DNA of 64,000 nucleotides from Streptomyces violaceoruber (GTDB taxonomy: Bacteria > Actinomycetota > Actinomycetes > Streptomycetales > Streptomycetaceae), in the NCBI RefSeq assembly GCF_033406955.1, contig NZ_CP137734.1, forward strand, positions 7,130,001-7,194,000, written 5' to 3'. The notes below the pieces were generated by a model. That model worked only from the letters and a program-made list of their open reading frames with translations. It was not told where the DNA came from and searched no databases. Position 1 is the first letter of the stretch, and every line of letters starts with the position of its first letter. The translations under genes and the position numbers were made by a program. Below, piece by piece: positions 25,685 to 33,954 of this stretch.

Positions 25685-25726
25685 GCCGGGCTCCCCGGTC
25701 ACCGGTGGGTGACCGGGGAGCCCGGC
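25685..25726 (-). terminator. 19-bp hairpin at the end of the HD gene
   Basis: Arms 25685-25703 and 25708-25726 are exact complements around a GGTG loop, and the HD gene's stop lies within the left arm. It stands between the HD gene and the halogenase-like gene on the same strand, so it may end or attenuate read-through into the rest of the unit. Confidence 0.7.
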
Positions 25727-26358
25727 AGCACCCGGCGCAGCCCGCAGGCCACCACCCGGGCGGAGAAGGACAGTGCGAACCGGGGGGTGGGCGCCAGTCC
25801 GGCCAACAGGCGGCGGTCACCGGGCACCTGCCGCTCGCCGCGCCCGGTGACGTCCAGCCACACGCCGAAGTGCAGCAGCCGCGCCTCGGGTCCGGCGTCC
25901 CGGGCGGGGAACGGCCGCATGTGCTCGCGCACCGCACGCGTGAGGGTCATGCGCCGCACCGTGCCCACCTGGTGCCGGGCCAGGAAGTGGTCGAGCAACT
26001 GGGCGGAGCGGTACGGGAATCCACCGCGACCGAGCGGAGTGCGCCCTACCAGCCCGGCGTCGTGGAACGCCGCGGCGGCCAGCAGGCCGCCCCGGTCGTA
26101 GGCGATCCCGTGGGTCCGCGCACAGGCGTCGGCCAGCAGGAACGTCCGCAGAGAGTGCACGGCGAGGTGGGGAGGCAGGAGCCGGCACATCTCCTGCAGT
26201 GCGGCGCCCGCGAGGGGGTGCCCGAGCAGCTCCGCGAGGGCCGGGCGGCCGAGCAGAGGCTGCCATGCCTCGGGCAACGCCTTCGGCGGATCGGAGTGTG
26301 AACTCGCCCCGCTCCCACCGGGATCGGGAACCTCCGGCATCTCAGGCCCTGCGGCCAT
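25699..26358 (-). CDS. HD-domain protein
   Basis: 219 residues. The HD metal-site pattern is present: H68 in AVHSLRTF, H99-D100 in AAAAFHDAGL, H146 in REHMRPF and D169 in GVWLD. The arrangement HSLR...FHDAGL resembles the cyanamide-hydratase-like branch of HD hydrolases rather than nucleotide phosphodiesterases. Some HD proteins are mixed-valent di-iron oxygenases, so an oxidative role is also possible. It is the first gene of the minus-strand unit, divergent from the thioester reductase at 26727. ATG 26358 is preceded by a GGGGGG tract. Its place in a biosynthetic operon suggests hydrolysis or oxidation of a pathway intermediate (inference). Confidence 0.75.
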   Translation of the reverse strand: MAAGPEMPEVPDPGGSGASSHSDPPKALPEAWQPLLGRPALAELLGHPLAGAALQEMCRLLPPHLAVHSLRTFLLADACARTHGIAYDRGGLLAAAAFHDAGLVGRTPLGRGGFPYRSAQLLDHFLARHQVGTVRRMTLTRAVREHMRPFPARDAGPEARLLHFGVWLDVTGRGERQVPGDRRLLAGLAPTPRFALSFSARVVACGLRRVLPGSPVTHR

Positions 26359-26726
26359 GACTCAACCCCCCTTGCTTCACGACCCATTGGCTGTGTCCGT
26401 CTCATCTGTCTTTACGCTCGGGCCGCCTCCGCCCCCCGCCCCTCGTTGCGCAACGCTTCGTCCACGTAAGCGCGTTGGCGCGCAGCCGACGGCGCGCGAC
26501 ACCGGTAACGCGCTCCGGGCGTACGTTCCGGCCGTCCATTCGGAAGCCGTGCCTGTTCGAATGAATGAGCCCTACTCATCCGTTGTGGCGGTGCGGGAGC
26601 GGGTGACGGTCAGAGGGATGCGCCCTGCGCTCCCACTGGTGGCAGATTTCTGTAGTAAACCTCGTGAGGTGCGGGGAGTGTTCAGGGCAGGACCGAATCT
26701 CGCCTGTGCTGAAATGCGGTGTTGGT
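26359..26726. promoter_or_regulatory. 368-bp divergent control region between cluster units 2 and 3
   Basis: No gene fits here. GC falls relative to the neighbours. It holds a perfect 12-bp palindrome CGTTGCGCAACG at 26444-26455 and a possible -10-like TAGTAA at 26653-26658 for the rightward genes. An in-frame GTG at 26664 could extend the reductase. It must carry the promoters of both the HD-led and the reductase-led units and is the natural place for cluster regulation. Confidence 0.6.
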
Positions 26727-27845
26727 ATGGTCAGTTTCCCGATCGCCGAAGATCTGCGACTTCCGGCGGAAATCGATGCGTCGGCTCTGCCGGATGCTCC
26801 CGAAGGCCCGCCCGAGAGAATTCTGCTGACGGGAGCCACGGGATTCCTCGGCGGTTTCCTGCTCGCCGATCTGCTGGATGCCACCGACGCTCGAATCCAT
26901 TGCCTGGTGAGAGCGGAATCGGCCGGTGAGGCCCGGGAGCGGCTCGCCGGCCAGTTACGCGCCCGGAATGTTCCGGAGCACCACATGTCCCGGATCGACG
27001 TCGTGCCCGGCAGCCTGGCGAAGCCGCGGTTCGGCCTGTCCGACGAGGAGTTCTCCGACCTCTCGCGCGGCATCGACGTTATTTACCACTGCGGTGCTTG
27101 GGTCAATCTTCTGGCCAGTTACCCGATCCTGCGCGGCTGCAATGTGTCGGGGACCCTGGAAATCCTGAGACTGGCGACCAGGACCCGCCGAATTCCCGTG
27201 CACTACATCTCGACGATGGGGGTGATTCCGGCGGCCCGGGAGGCCGGGACCGGTGTCTCCGGTTACTGCGCCACCAAATGGGTCGCCGAGCAGTTGGTCG
27301 CGCAGGCCGCGGACCGCGGATCGCCCACGATGGTGCACCGGCCCGGGGTGATCCTGGCGGACTCGCGCACCGGCCTGGTGGGGAAGTCGGACTGGTTCGT
27401 CCACCTGACGACGGCGAGCATCCGCGCCGGCTGCGCCCCCGACCACCCCGGTCTCCTGCCGGTGGGCACGGTCGACTTCACCAGCCGCGCCATCGTCGAG
27501 CTGTCCCTGAGCCGGCGTGCCCGAGGACAGGTGTTCCACGTGATCGATCCCGAGCCGCTGCCCTTCCGGTCGTACTTCCAGGGCTTCGCCGACGCGGGCG
27601 TCGACCTTCCGCTCGTTCCGTTCGACACCTGGCTGGAGCGGCTTCGCGACCTGGGCGACGAGGTCCCCCGCAGCACCCTGCGGCTGGCCGGCGAGACCCT
27701 CCGGCAGATGATCCCGGCCCCGGGGCAGGACACCGCCGGCCCCGCCGCGGCCTCCGCGCACCGCGCCCCGCCCGTGCTCGACTCCGACTACTTCCGCAGG
27801 ATGCTCGCCTTCCTGAACCGCGACGCCGTGCTGCCCGCCCGGTGA
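26727..27845 (+). CDS. Thioester reductase (acyl-ACP/CoA to aldehyde), TTA-containing
   Basis: 372 residues. Typical stand-alone thioester reductase domain: LLTGATGFLGGFLLADLL (NADPH loop at 34-41), HCLVRAES, HCGAWVNLLASY, NVSGTLEILRLA, YISTMGV, and an intact catalytic Y180-C-A-T-K184. These enzymes release carrier-bound acyl chains as aldehydes or alcohols. Codon 77 is TTA (26955-26957), which ties translation to the bldA tRNA and development. With the two ACPs and KAS enzymes downstream it probably off-loads the chain made by this unit. ATG 26727 is chosen because the preceding residues from GTG 26664 look non-conserved, but the ribosome site is weak. Confidence 0.85.
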   Translation: MVSFPIAEDLRLPAEIDASALPDAPEGPPERILLTGATGFLGGFLLADLLDATDARIHCLVRAESAGEARERLAGQLRARNVPEHHMSRIDVVPGSLAKPRFGLSDEEFSDLSRGIDVIYHCGAWVNLLASYPILRGCNVSGTLEILRLATRTRRIPVHYISTMGVIPAAREAGTGVSGYCATKWVAEQLVAQAADRGSPTMVHRPGVILADSRTGLVGKSDWFVHLTTASIRAGCAPDHPGLLPVGTVDFTSRAIVELSLSRRARGQVFHVIDPEPLPFRSYFQGFADAGVDLPLVPFDTWLERLRDLGDEVPRSTLRLAGETLRQMIPAPGQDTAGPAAASAHRAPPVLDSDYFRRMLAFLNRDAVLPAR

Positions 27846-27915
27846 CCCACACGCGGTCCTCTCCTCCCCTCCCTCCCGTGCACCCTCCCCGCACCTCATC
27901 AGCTGGAGTTTCCGC

Positions 27916-28188
27916 ATGTCCCCTTTCACCCTGGAAGACCTGACGGCGATGGTGGCCGAGATCGCCGGCGCCGAAGCGGCCAGGGCGCTCTCGGAGCAGC
28001 CGGCCGACGCGCCCTTCACGTCGTTGGGGTTCGACTCGATGGCCGTCATCGAACTGGCCGAGCGGATCCAGGAGCGCTACGGCGTTCCCATCCCGGACGA
28101 GGCGGTGCACGACCTGCGCACCGTCCGGCGGACCCTCGACTACGTGAACGGCCGGGCCGCCGTCGCCGCGGCGGACGGAGCCCGCTGA
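27916..28188 (+). CDS. Acyl carrier protein
   Basis: 90 residues. Four-helix ACP pattern with the phosphopantetheine serine in LGFDSMAVIEL (Ser at 40). It is followed by ERIQERYGVPIPDE and HDLRTVRRTLDYV. It would hold the growing acyl chain in the cytosol. Its stop overlaps the KAS III start by one base (TGATG), so the two are made together; pairing with KAS III for the first condensation is likely. A second, different ACP is encoded at 32389. Confidence 0.9.
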   Translation: MSPFTLEDLTAMVAEIAGAEAARALSEQPADAPFTSLGFDSMAVIELAERIQERYGVPIPDEAVHDLRTVRRTLDYVNGRAAVAAADGAR

Positions 28189-29150
28189 TGGCCCGGGGTG
28201 CGGGGCGGCTGACCGGCATCGGCGTCTACCGCCCCGGTGGTCTGCTCACCAGCGCCGAACTCGACACCAGGTTCGGTCACGAGGACGGCTATATCGAGCA
28301 GATCACCGGAATCCGGACCAGGCTGAAGGCCGACCCCGACGACACCTTCGTCGAGATGGCCGCGCAGGCGGCGGACAAGGCCCTGGCCCACGCGGGCGTG
28401 CTCGCCGAGGACCTGGACTGCGTCCTGTTCTCCTCCGCCAGCAGCGTCGGCCAGGCATCGTGCCGGGCCGCCAGTCTCACCCACCGCATCGGCGCCGGCC
28501 GGGCCGGCGGGTTCGACCTCAACGGCGGGTGCGCCGGGTTCGGTTACGGGCTGACCCTGGCGTCCGGACTCATCGCCGCACAGCAGGCGCGTCAGATCCT
28601 GGTCGTCGCCGCCGAGCGGCTGAGCGACATCACCGACCCCGACGACTGCGGGACCGTCATGGTCTTCGGCGATGCCGCCGGGGCCGCGGTGGTCAGCGCA
28701 GCCGAGCACCCCGGGATCGGACCGGCGGTGTGGGGAACCCACGGCCCCGGTGAGCCCTGGATGACCAGCGCCCCGCCCAAACCCGGTGCCGCCCGCCCGT
28801 ACATGCACATGGACGGCACCCGGGTGGTCCGCTGGTTCGGTTCGCAGATGCCGCAAGTGGCCCGGGACGCACTCGAGGCGGCCGGGCTCACCTGGGACGA
28901 CATCGGCGCCTTCGTGCCGCACCAGTGCAACGGGCGGCTGATCGACGCGATGGTGCGCCGACTGCGCCCGCCCGAGCACGTGGCGATCGCCCGCAGCATC
29001 GTCACCGACGGCAACACCAGTTCGGCGTCCATCCCGCTGGCCCTGGAGTCGCTGCTCGCCTCGGCCACCGTACGGCCCGGCGACAAGGCGCTGCTCCTGG
29101 GCTTCGGCGCCGGGCTGACCTGGTGCGCCCAGGTGGTCGAACTTCCGTAA
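28188..29150 (+). CDS. 3-oxoacyl-ACP synthase III (KAS III, FabH-like)
   Basis: 320 residues. The complete Cys-His-Asn triad is visible: C115 in NGGCAGFGYG, H245 in VPHQCNGRLID and N276 in DGNTSSASIPLAL. ITGIRTR and VFGDAAGAAVV also fit FabH. It condenses an acyl-CoA starter with malonyl-ACP. With E1alpha/E1beta/E2 of a 2-oxoacid dehydrogenase encoded directly downstream, the starter is probably an acyl-CoA from oxidative decarboxylation of a 2-oxo acid (inference). The sequence differs from housekeeping FabH around PHQ-C-N, consistent with a pathway-specific copy. Confidence 0.9.
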   Translation: MARGAGRLTGIGVYRPGGLLTSAELDTRFGHEDGYIEQITGIRTRLKADPDDTFVEMAAQAADKALAHAGVLAEDLDCVLFSSASSVGQASCRAASLTHRIGAGRAGGFDLNGGCAGFGYGLTLASGLIAAQQARQILVVAAERLSDITDPDDCGTVMVFGDAAGAAVVSAAEHPGIGPAVWGTHGPGEPWMTSAPPKPGAARPYMHMDGTRVVRWFGSQMPQVARDALEAAGLTWDDIGAFVPHQCNGRLIDAMVRRLRPPEHVAIARSIVTDGNTSSASIPLALESLLASATVRPGDKALLLGFGAGLTWCAQVVELP

Positions 29151-29160
29151 GGAGCACCTC

Positions 29161-30132
29161 ATGAACGTCACGTCCGCGTCCCCCGCGGTCGACCTCGGGC
29201 CCGCCGGCGAACCCGAAGCCGGTGTCGTGCCCCGTCCCCTGTCCCGTCTGTCCGACGCCGATCTCGGCACCCTGCTGATGATCCGCCACTTCGAACTGGC
29301 CGTCCTTGAGCTGTTCTCCCAGGGCCGGCTGCACGGCACCACGCACACCTGCCTCGGCCAGGAGTACATCCCCGTCGCGCTCTACCCGCTGCTGGACGAG
29401 GGCGACTACGTCTTCAGCAACCACCGCGGGCACGGCCACTACCTGGCCCGCTTCCACGACCCGCACGGTCTGCTCGCGGAGATCATGGGGCGGGCCGGTG
29501 CCGTCTGCCACGGCGTGGGCGGCAGCCAGCACATCTACCGCGACCGCTACCTGTCGACCGGCGTACAGGGCCAGAGCCTGCCCGTCGCCGTGGGAGTCGG
29601 GCTGCACCTGAAGCAGGCCGAGCCGGGCCGGATCGCGGTGGTCCACATCGGCGACGGCACCTGGGGCGAGGGCGCCGTGTACGAGGCGCTCAACATGGCG
29701 CAGCTGTGGCAGGTCCCGGTGCTCGTCGTGGTGGAGCACAACGGGATCGCCCAGTCGACACCGACCGAGCGGCAGATGTCCGGCACCGTCGCGGCCCGGG
29801 CGGCGGCCTTCGGCGTCGGCCACCTGCGGATCGACTTCGTGGACGTCACCGACGTACGGGCCGCCCTCACCCCCGTGGTCGAGCAGGTCCGCGACCGGCA
29901 CCGGCCGTACGTGGTCGAGTGCGTCACCCACCGCGTGGGCCCGCACAGCAAGGGGGACGACACCCGCCCGGCCGAGGTCCGTGAGCGAGCCGCCCGGCAC
30001 GACTGGTACCGCCGCTACCGACAGGACCGTCCCGCACAGTTCGCCGCCGCCGACCAGGCACAGGCGGAGGCCGTCGCCGCCGTCGTACGAGAGGTCGGCG
30101 CGCGTCCGGCGTCCCGATGGGAGGCCCGATGA
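29161..30132 (+). CDS. 2-oxoacid dehydrogenase E1 alpha subunit (TPP-dependent)
   Basis: 323 residues, ATG 29161 after TAAGGAG. The TPP motif runs from G164-D-G166 to N194 (HIGDGTWGEGAVYEAL ... VVEHNG), and GHGHYLARF with HGVGGSQHI shapes the pocket. E1 decarboxylates a 2-oxo acid and passes the acyl group to lipoyl-E2. It overlaps the E1 beta start as ATGA. Substrate range (pyruvate, branched-chain or other) cannot be read directly. Its place between KAS III and ACP2/KAS II argues for starter supply rather than central metabolism. Confidence 0.9.
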   Translation: MNVTSASPAVDLGPAGEPEAGVVPRPLSRLSDADLGTLLMIRHFELAVLELFSQGRLHGTTHTCLGQEYIPVALYPLLDEGDYVFSNHRGHGHYLARFHDPHGLLAEIMGRAGAVCHGVGGSQHIYRDRYLSTGVQGQSLPVAVGVGLHLKQAEPGRIAVVHIGDGTWGEGAVYEALNMAQLWQVPVLVVVEHNGIAQSTPTERQMSGTVAARAAAFGVGHLRIDFVDVTDVRAALTPVVEQVRDRHRPYVVECVTHRVGPHSKGDDTRPAEVRERAARHDWYRRYRQDRPAQFAAADQAQAEAVAAVVREVGARPASRWEAR

Positions 30133-31142
30133 CCAGGCGCCAGCGCGTGGCCGAGAACCTCAACAGCGCACTGCACCACCTCCTCGGCACCCACCCCGGC
30201 ACGTATCTGATCGGCGAGGACGTCGCCGACCCCTACGGCGGGGCGTTCAAGGTGACCCGGGGGCTCTCCGACCGCTTCCCGGACCGGGTGCTGTCCTCGC
30301 CGCTGAGCGAAGGCGGCATCGCCGGCGTGGGCGCGGGCCTGGCCCTGGCCGGCAACCGGTCCGTGGTCGAGATGATGTTCTCGGACTTCGCCGCGCTGGC
30401 CTTCGACCCGCTGCTGAACTTCGCCGCCAAGTCCGTGTCCATGTACGGCCGCAGGGTCCCGATGAGCATGGTCGTCCGCTGCCCCACCGGCGGCAACCGG
30501 GGGTACGGTCCGACGCACAGCCAGAGCCTGCAGAAGCACTTCCTCGGCATTCCCTCGCTGCACCTGCGGGAAGTCTCCCCGTTCCACGACAACCGGCGCG
30601 TACTGACCGCGATGCTCGACCGCGAGGAGCCCGGGGTGCTCTTCGAGGACAAGGTGCTCTACACCCGCGCCATGTACCAGGCGGGGGTCGTGGACGACCT
30701 CTTCCGCTACGAGGTGCTGGCCGATCCCAGCGAGACCGCCCGGGTGTTCGCGCCGGACTGCGGGCCCCCCGACTGGATCGTCCTGGCCCCGGGCGGGCTC
30801 ACCGAACGGGCCGTCACCGCCCTGCGCACCCTGCTCCTCGAAGAGGAGATCACGTGTGAACTGCTGGTGCCCTCCCAGCTCTACCCCTTCGACAGCAAGG
30901 CGCTGCTCCCGGTGCTGTCCCGCGCCGACCGCATCTGTGTCATGGAGGACTCCACGGCCGACGGGACCTGGGGCGAGCTGCTCGCACAGCAACTCCACGA
31001 GGAGCTGTGGAGCCGACTGGCCCGCCCAGTACTGCCGCTGAGCGCCGAGCCGAGCATCGTACCGACCGCGGCGCACCTGGAGCACGGCGTGCTGCTCCAG
31101 CCGTCCACCATCCACCGCGCGATCGTGGAGGCGACGAAGTGA
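30129..31142 (+). CDS. 2-oxoacid dehydrogenase E1 beta subunit
   Basis: 337 residues, ATG 30129 in the ATGA overlap with E1 alpha and behind GGGAGG. The family features are LIGEDVADPYGGAFKVTRGL, SSPLSEGGIAGVGAGLAL, EMMFSDF, GPTHSQSLQKHFLGIP, and a C-terminal domain with LVPSQLYPFD and VMEDST. It forms the alpha2beta2 E1 with the preceding gene, the beta subunit contributing to the TPP site and to E2 binding. It ends in a GTGA overlap with the E2 gene. Confidence 0.9.
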   Translation: MTRRQRVAENLNSALHHLLGTHPGTYLIGEDVADPYGGAFKVTRGLSDRFPDRVLSSPLSEGGIAGVGAGLALAGNRSVVEMMFSDFAALAFDPLLNFAAKSVSMYGRRVPMSMVVRCPTGGNRGYGPTHSQSLQKHFLGIPSLHLREVSPFHDNRRVLTAMLDREEPGVLFEDKVLYTRAMYQAGVVDDLFRYEVLADPSETARVFAPDCGPPDWIVLAPGGLTERAVTALRTLLLEEEITCELLVPSQLYPFDSKALLPVLSRADRICVMEDSTADGTWGELLAQQLHEELWSRLARPVLPLSAEPSIVPTAAHLEHGVLLQPSTIHRAIVEATK

Positions 31143-32257
31143 TCGGCATCGAGCTGCCCACGCTCAACACGAACGACTCCAGCTACACCCTGGTCGAGTG
31201 GCTCGTCCCCGACGGCGGCAGCATCGAGGGCGAGGAACCGCTGGCGGTCGTGGAGACCTCCAAGGCCAGTGAGGAGATCGAGAGCACCGGCCCCGGAATC
31301 CTGCACGTCCTCGTCGGCGGCGGCCAGGAGTGCAGGCCGGGGCAGACCATCGCCTACCTCTTCGAGTCGGCCGAGGAGCGCGACTCCTACCGGGCGTCGG
31401 CCGCCACCCCGGCGGCGGCATCCGCACCCCCCGGCGCGGGGCCGAGCATCACCAACGCGGCCCGTGCGCTCGCCGACCGCCACGGCGTGTCCGAGGCCGA
31501 GCTGCGCGGTCTCGGGCGCACGGTCGTCCGTACGGCCGATGTCGAGGCCCTGGTGCGGCGGGCCGCGTCGGCGCCCGCCTCCCCCGGGCGCCAACTGTCC
31601 AAACGGCAGCGGACGGTGGGGGCGGTGGTGACCGAGTCGATGCGGACCGTTCCGGCCGCGGCCGCCTACGCCAAGGTCGACGTCGGACAGGCGGAGGAAC
31701 TGGCCCGGCAGCTGTCCGAGCGCACCGGCAGTTTCGTCTCGCTGCCCGTCCTGCTGATCAAGGCGGTGGCGCGCCGGCACGCGGCACATCCCCTGATGTT
31801 CGCCGCGCTCACCGACGACGGCGCGGTGCGCGAGAGCGAACGGGCCCATGTGGGCGTCACCATGGACGCCGGCCGAGGTCTGTACACCCCGGTGGTGCAC
31901 GACGCCGCCGAGCTGAGCGGCGACCGGATCGCCGACCTGCTGACCGGCTTCCGGAGCAAGGCGTTCCGGGGCACGTTCCAGGCCGCCGAACTCACCGGGG
32001 CCAACATCATGGTCGCCCCGCACACCACCGAGGGCATGGTCCTGGCCACCCCCATCGTCTTCCCCGGCCAGACCTGCGTGGTCTCCGTCGGCGCCGTCGA
32101 CGACCAGGTGCTCCTGGACGCGCAGGGCGCTCCTCGCACCCACCGGTTCGTCCACCTGGGCCTGGTCTACGACCACCGGGTGGTCAACGGCAGGGACGCG
32201 ATGGCCCTGCTCAAGGACGTCAAGGAGGAGCTGGAGGCCCCGGCCGCGCTCGGCTGA
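31139..32257 (+). CDS. 2-oxoacid dehydrogenase E2 (lipoyl acyltransferase)
   Basis: 372 residues from GTG 31139, which overlaps the E1 beta stop and has GGAGG 8 bp upstream. Domains in order: lipoyl domain (lipoyl lysine K42 in ETSKASEE), peripheral-subunit-binding domain near 103-138 (SITNAARALADRHGV), and catalytic acyltransferase with YDHRVVNG near 344-351. The catalytic His is kept, but the usual Asp of DHRxxDG is Asn. No E3 gene is nearby, so lipoamide dehydrogenase would be shared. It would make acyl-CoA for KAS III, or transfer the acyl group directly to a carrier protein (inference). Confidence 0.9.
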   Translation: MIGIELPTLNTNDSSYTLVEWLVPDGGSIEGEEPLAVVETSKASEEIESTGPGILHVLVGGGQECRPGQTIAYLFESAEERDSYRASAATPAAASAPPGAGPSITNAARALADRHGVSEAELRGLGRTVVRTADVEALVRRAASAPASPGRQLSKRQRTVGAVVTESMRTVPAAAAYAKVDVGQAEELARQLSERTGSFVSLPVLLIKAVARRHAAHPLMFAALTDDGAVRESERAHVGVTMDAGRGLYTPVVHDAAELSGDRIADLLTGFRSKAFRGTFQAAELTGANIMVAPHTTEGMVLATPIVFPGQTCVVSVGAVDDQVLLDAQGAPRTHRFVHLGLVYDHRVVNGRDAMALLKDVKEELEAPAALG

Positions 32258-32388
32258 CCGCCGCCCCGCCGCCCCGGAACCCCACCACGGAACCCACCAC
32301 CGCGGAACCCTCACCGCGGAACCCCACCACACGGCACCCCACCACCCCCCGGGGTACCGCCCGTCGGACTGAAAAGGACACCCCTGAC
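32258..32388 (+). repeat. Reiterated CCACC/CGGAACCC spacer between E2 and ACP2
   Basis: The 131-bp gap contains about five degenerate copies of ccgcggaaccccaccac. Strand composition is strongly C-biased with no coding potential. An AAAAGGA ribosome site for the ACP closes it. Confidence 0.7.
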
Positions 32389-32646
32389 ATGACCACCGAC
32401 ACCACGCCCCACAGCCGCGCCTACGACCTGCTCGCCTCGGTTCTCTGCAACAAGTTCGAAGTGCCCTCCGAGGCCATCGTCCCCACCGCGACCTTCGAGC
32501 AGCTGGACCTCGACTCGCTGGCCGTGGTGGAGCTGTTCGTCGTACTCACCGAGGAACTCGGCATCGAAGTGCAGGACGGCGAGGCCGACCCGGACCTCAC
32601 CCTGGCCGGCGTGGCCGACCTCATCGCCGAGGCCGTCAAGCCGTGA
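32389..32646 (+). CDS. Acyl carrier protein (second)
   Basis: 85 residues, ATG 32389 behind AAAAGGA. The phosphopantetheine attachment serine lies in LDLDSLAVVELF, followed by TEELGIEVQDGEADPDLTLAGVADLI, a standard ACP. It overlaps the KAS II gene as GTGA, so it is probably the carrier used in elongation, while the ACP at 27916 pairs with KAS III. Acidic, cytosolic. Confidence 0.92.
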   Translation: MTTDTTPHSRAYDLLASVLCNKFEVPSEAIVPTATFEQLDLDSLAVVELFVVLTEELGIEVQDGEADPDLTLAGVADLIAEAVKP

Positions 32647-33911
32647 CCGGCGCCCGTCCCGACGTCGCCGTCACCGGGATCGGCCTGGTCACTCCGGCCG
32701 GCACCGGCCGCGAGGCCACCTGGGACGGCGTGTGCGCGGGCCGCCCCACCGCCCGGCACGTCCCCGAACTCAAGGGCCTCCCGGTCGACTTCGCCTGCCT
32801 CGTACCGGACTTCTCCCCTCGTGATCACGTCCCCGGCTCACGCCCCTGGCAGTACGACCGCTTCACCCAGTTCGCCCTCCACGCCGCCCTGGAGGCGGTC
32901 TCCGACGCCGGTCTGGACCCGGCCGACTGGGACGGGGACCGCGTCGCGGTGGTCTTCGGCAGCTCGGCCGGCGGCACCGGCACCATGCTGGACCAGCACC
33001 GCAAACTGCTGGAACTGGGCACGGCACGCGTCTCACCGCTGCTGCTGCCGATGTTCCTGCCCAACATGGCCACCGGACAGCTCACCATCCACCTGCGGGC
33101 CCGGGGCCCGGCGCTGTGCACGGTCACCGCCTGCGCCTCCGGCGCCACCGCCATCGGCACCGCCCTGCAACTCCTGCGCTCCGGGGCCTGCGACATCGCC
33201 GTCGCGGGCGCCTCCGACGCGGTCGTACAGCCCCTCTGGGTCACCGGCTTCGACCGGATGGGCGCGCTGTCCCGGCGCGGCGACGACCCGCGGGCCGCCT
33301 CCCGGCCCTTCGACACCGCGCGGGACGGCTTCGTCATGGCTGAGGGCGGTGCGGCCCTGGTCCTGGAGCCGGCGAGTGCGGCCCGGGCCCGCGGACGCCC
33401 CGGCTACGCCCTGCTGGCGGGCTACGGGGCATCGTCCGACGCCCACCACCCCGTGGCACCCGACCCCGAGGGCAAGGGCGCCGCCCTCGCCGTGCGGCGG
33501 GCCCTCGACGACGCCGGCGCCCGCCCCGCGGACGTGCAGCACATCAACGCGCACGGCACCAGCACGCCGCTCAACGACGCCGCCGAGGCCCGTCTGATCC
33601 GCCGCCTCTTCCCTCACCAGCCCTCCGTGACCTCGGTCAAGGGCACCCTCGGCCACCTGCTCGGCGCGGCCGGAGCGGTCGAAGCGGCGATCACCGCCCT
33701 GTCCGTGGCCCACGGCCGGGTGCCGCCCGTGGCCAACCTGGAGAAGCAGGAAGGAGACGCCGAGATCAACGCCGTCACCGGCACCAGCCGGGCGCAGCCC
33801 GTCGACCTCGCCCTGAGCCATTCCTTCGGCTTCGGCGGCCACAACGCCGTACTCGCCTTCAGAAGCTGCCCCACCGAACCGGCCCGGGAGCCGGCCGCTC
33901 CTTCACCGTGA
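32643..33911 (+). CDS. 3-oxoacyl-ACP synthase II (KAS II, FabF-like)
   Basis: 422 residues from GTG 32643 overlapping the ACP stop. Cys-His-His triad: C164 in TACASGATA, H304 in NAHGTSTPLND and H338 in GTLGHLLGAAG; the C-terminal SFGFGGHNAVL is also present. It elongates acyl-ACP with malonyl-ACP. There is no chain-length-factor partner, ketoreductase, dehydratase or enoyl reductase in the unit. Either primary-metabolism FabG/FabA-Z/FabI complete the cycle, or the chain stays partly oxidised. Confidence 0.92.
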   Translation: MTGARPDVAVTGIGLVTPAGTGREATWDGVCAGRPTARHVPELKGLPVDFACLVPDFSPRDHVPGSRPWQYDRFTQFALHAALEAVSDAGLDPADWDGDRVAVVFGSSAGGTGTMLDQHRKLLELGTARVSPLLLPMFLPNMATGQLTIHLRARGPALCTVTACASGATAIGTALQLLRSGACDIAVAGASDAVVQPLWVTGFDRMGALSRRGDDPRAASRPFDTARDGFVMAEGGAALVLEPASAARARGRPGYALLAGYGASSDAHHPVAPDPEGKGAALAVRRALDDAGARPADVQHINAHGTSTPLNDAAEARLIRRLFPHQPSVTSVKGTLGHLLGAAGAVEAAITALSVAHGRVPPVANLEKQEGDAEINAVTGTSRAQPVDLALSHSFGFGGHNAVLAFRSCPTEPAREPAAPSP

Positions 33912-33954
33912 GCACCTTCGGGCGGCGCCGTTCTGCAACGAAAGGGAGAAGATC

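Noticed and set aside
19828..26358. Menaquinone or ubiquinone-type pathway based on the UbiB homologue
   Set aside because: UbiB-like proteins are common accessory ATPases; no Ubi/Men biosynthetic enzyme is nearby.
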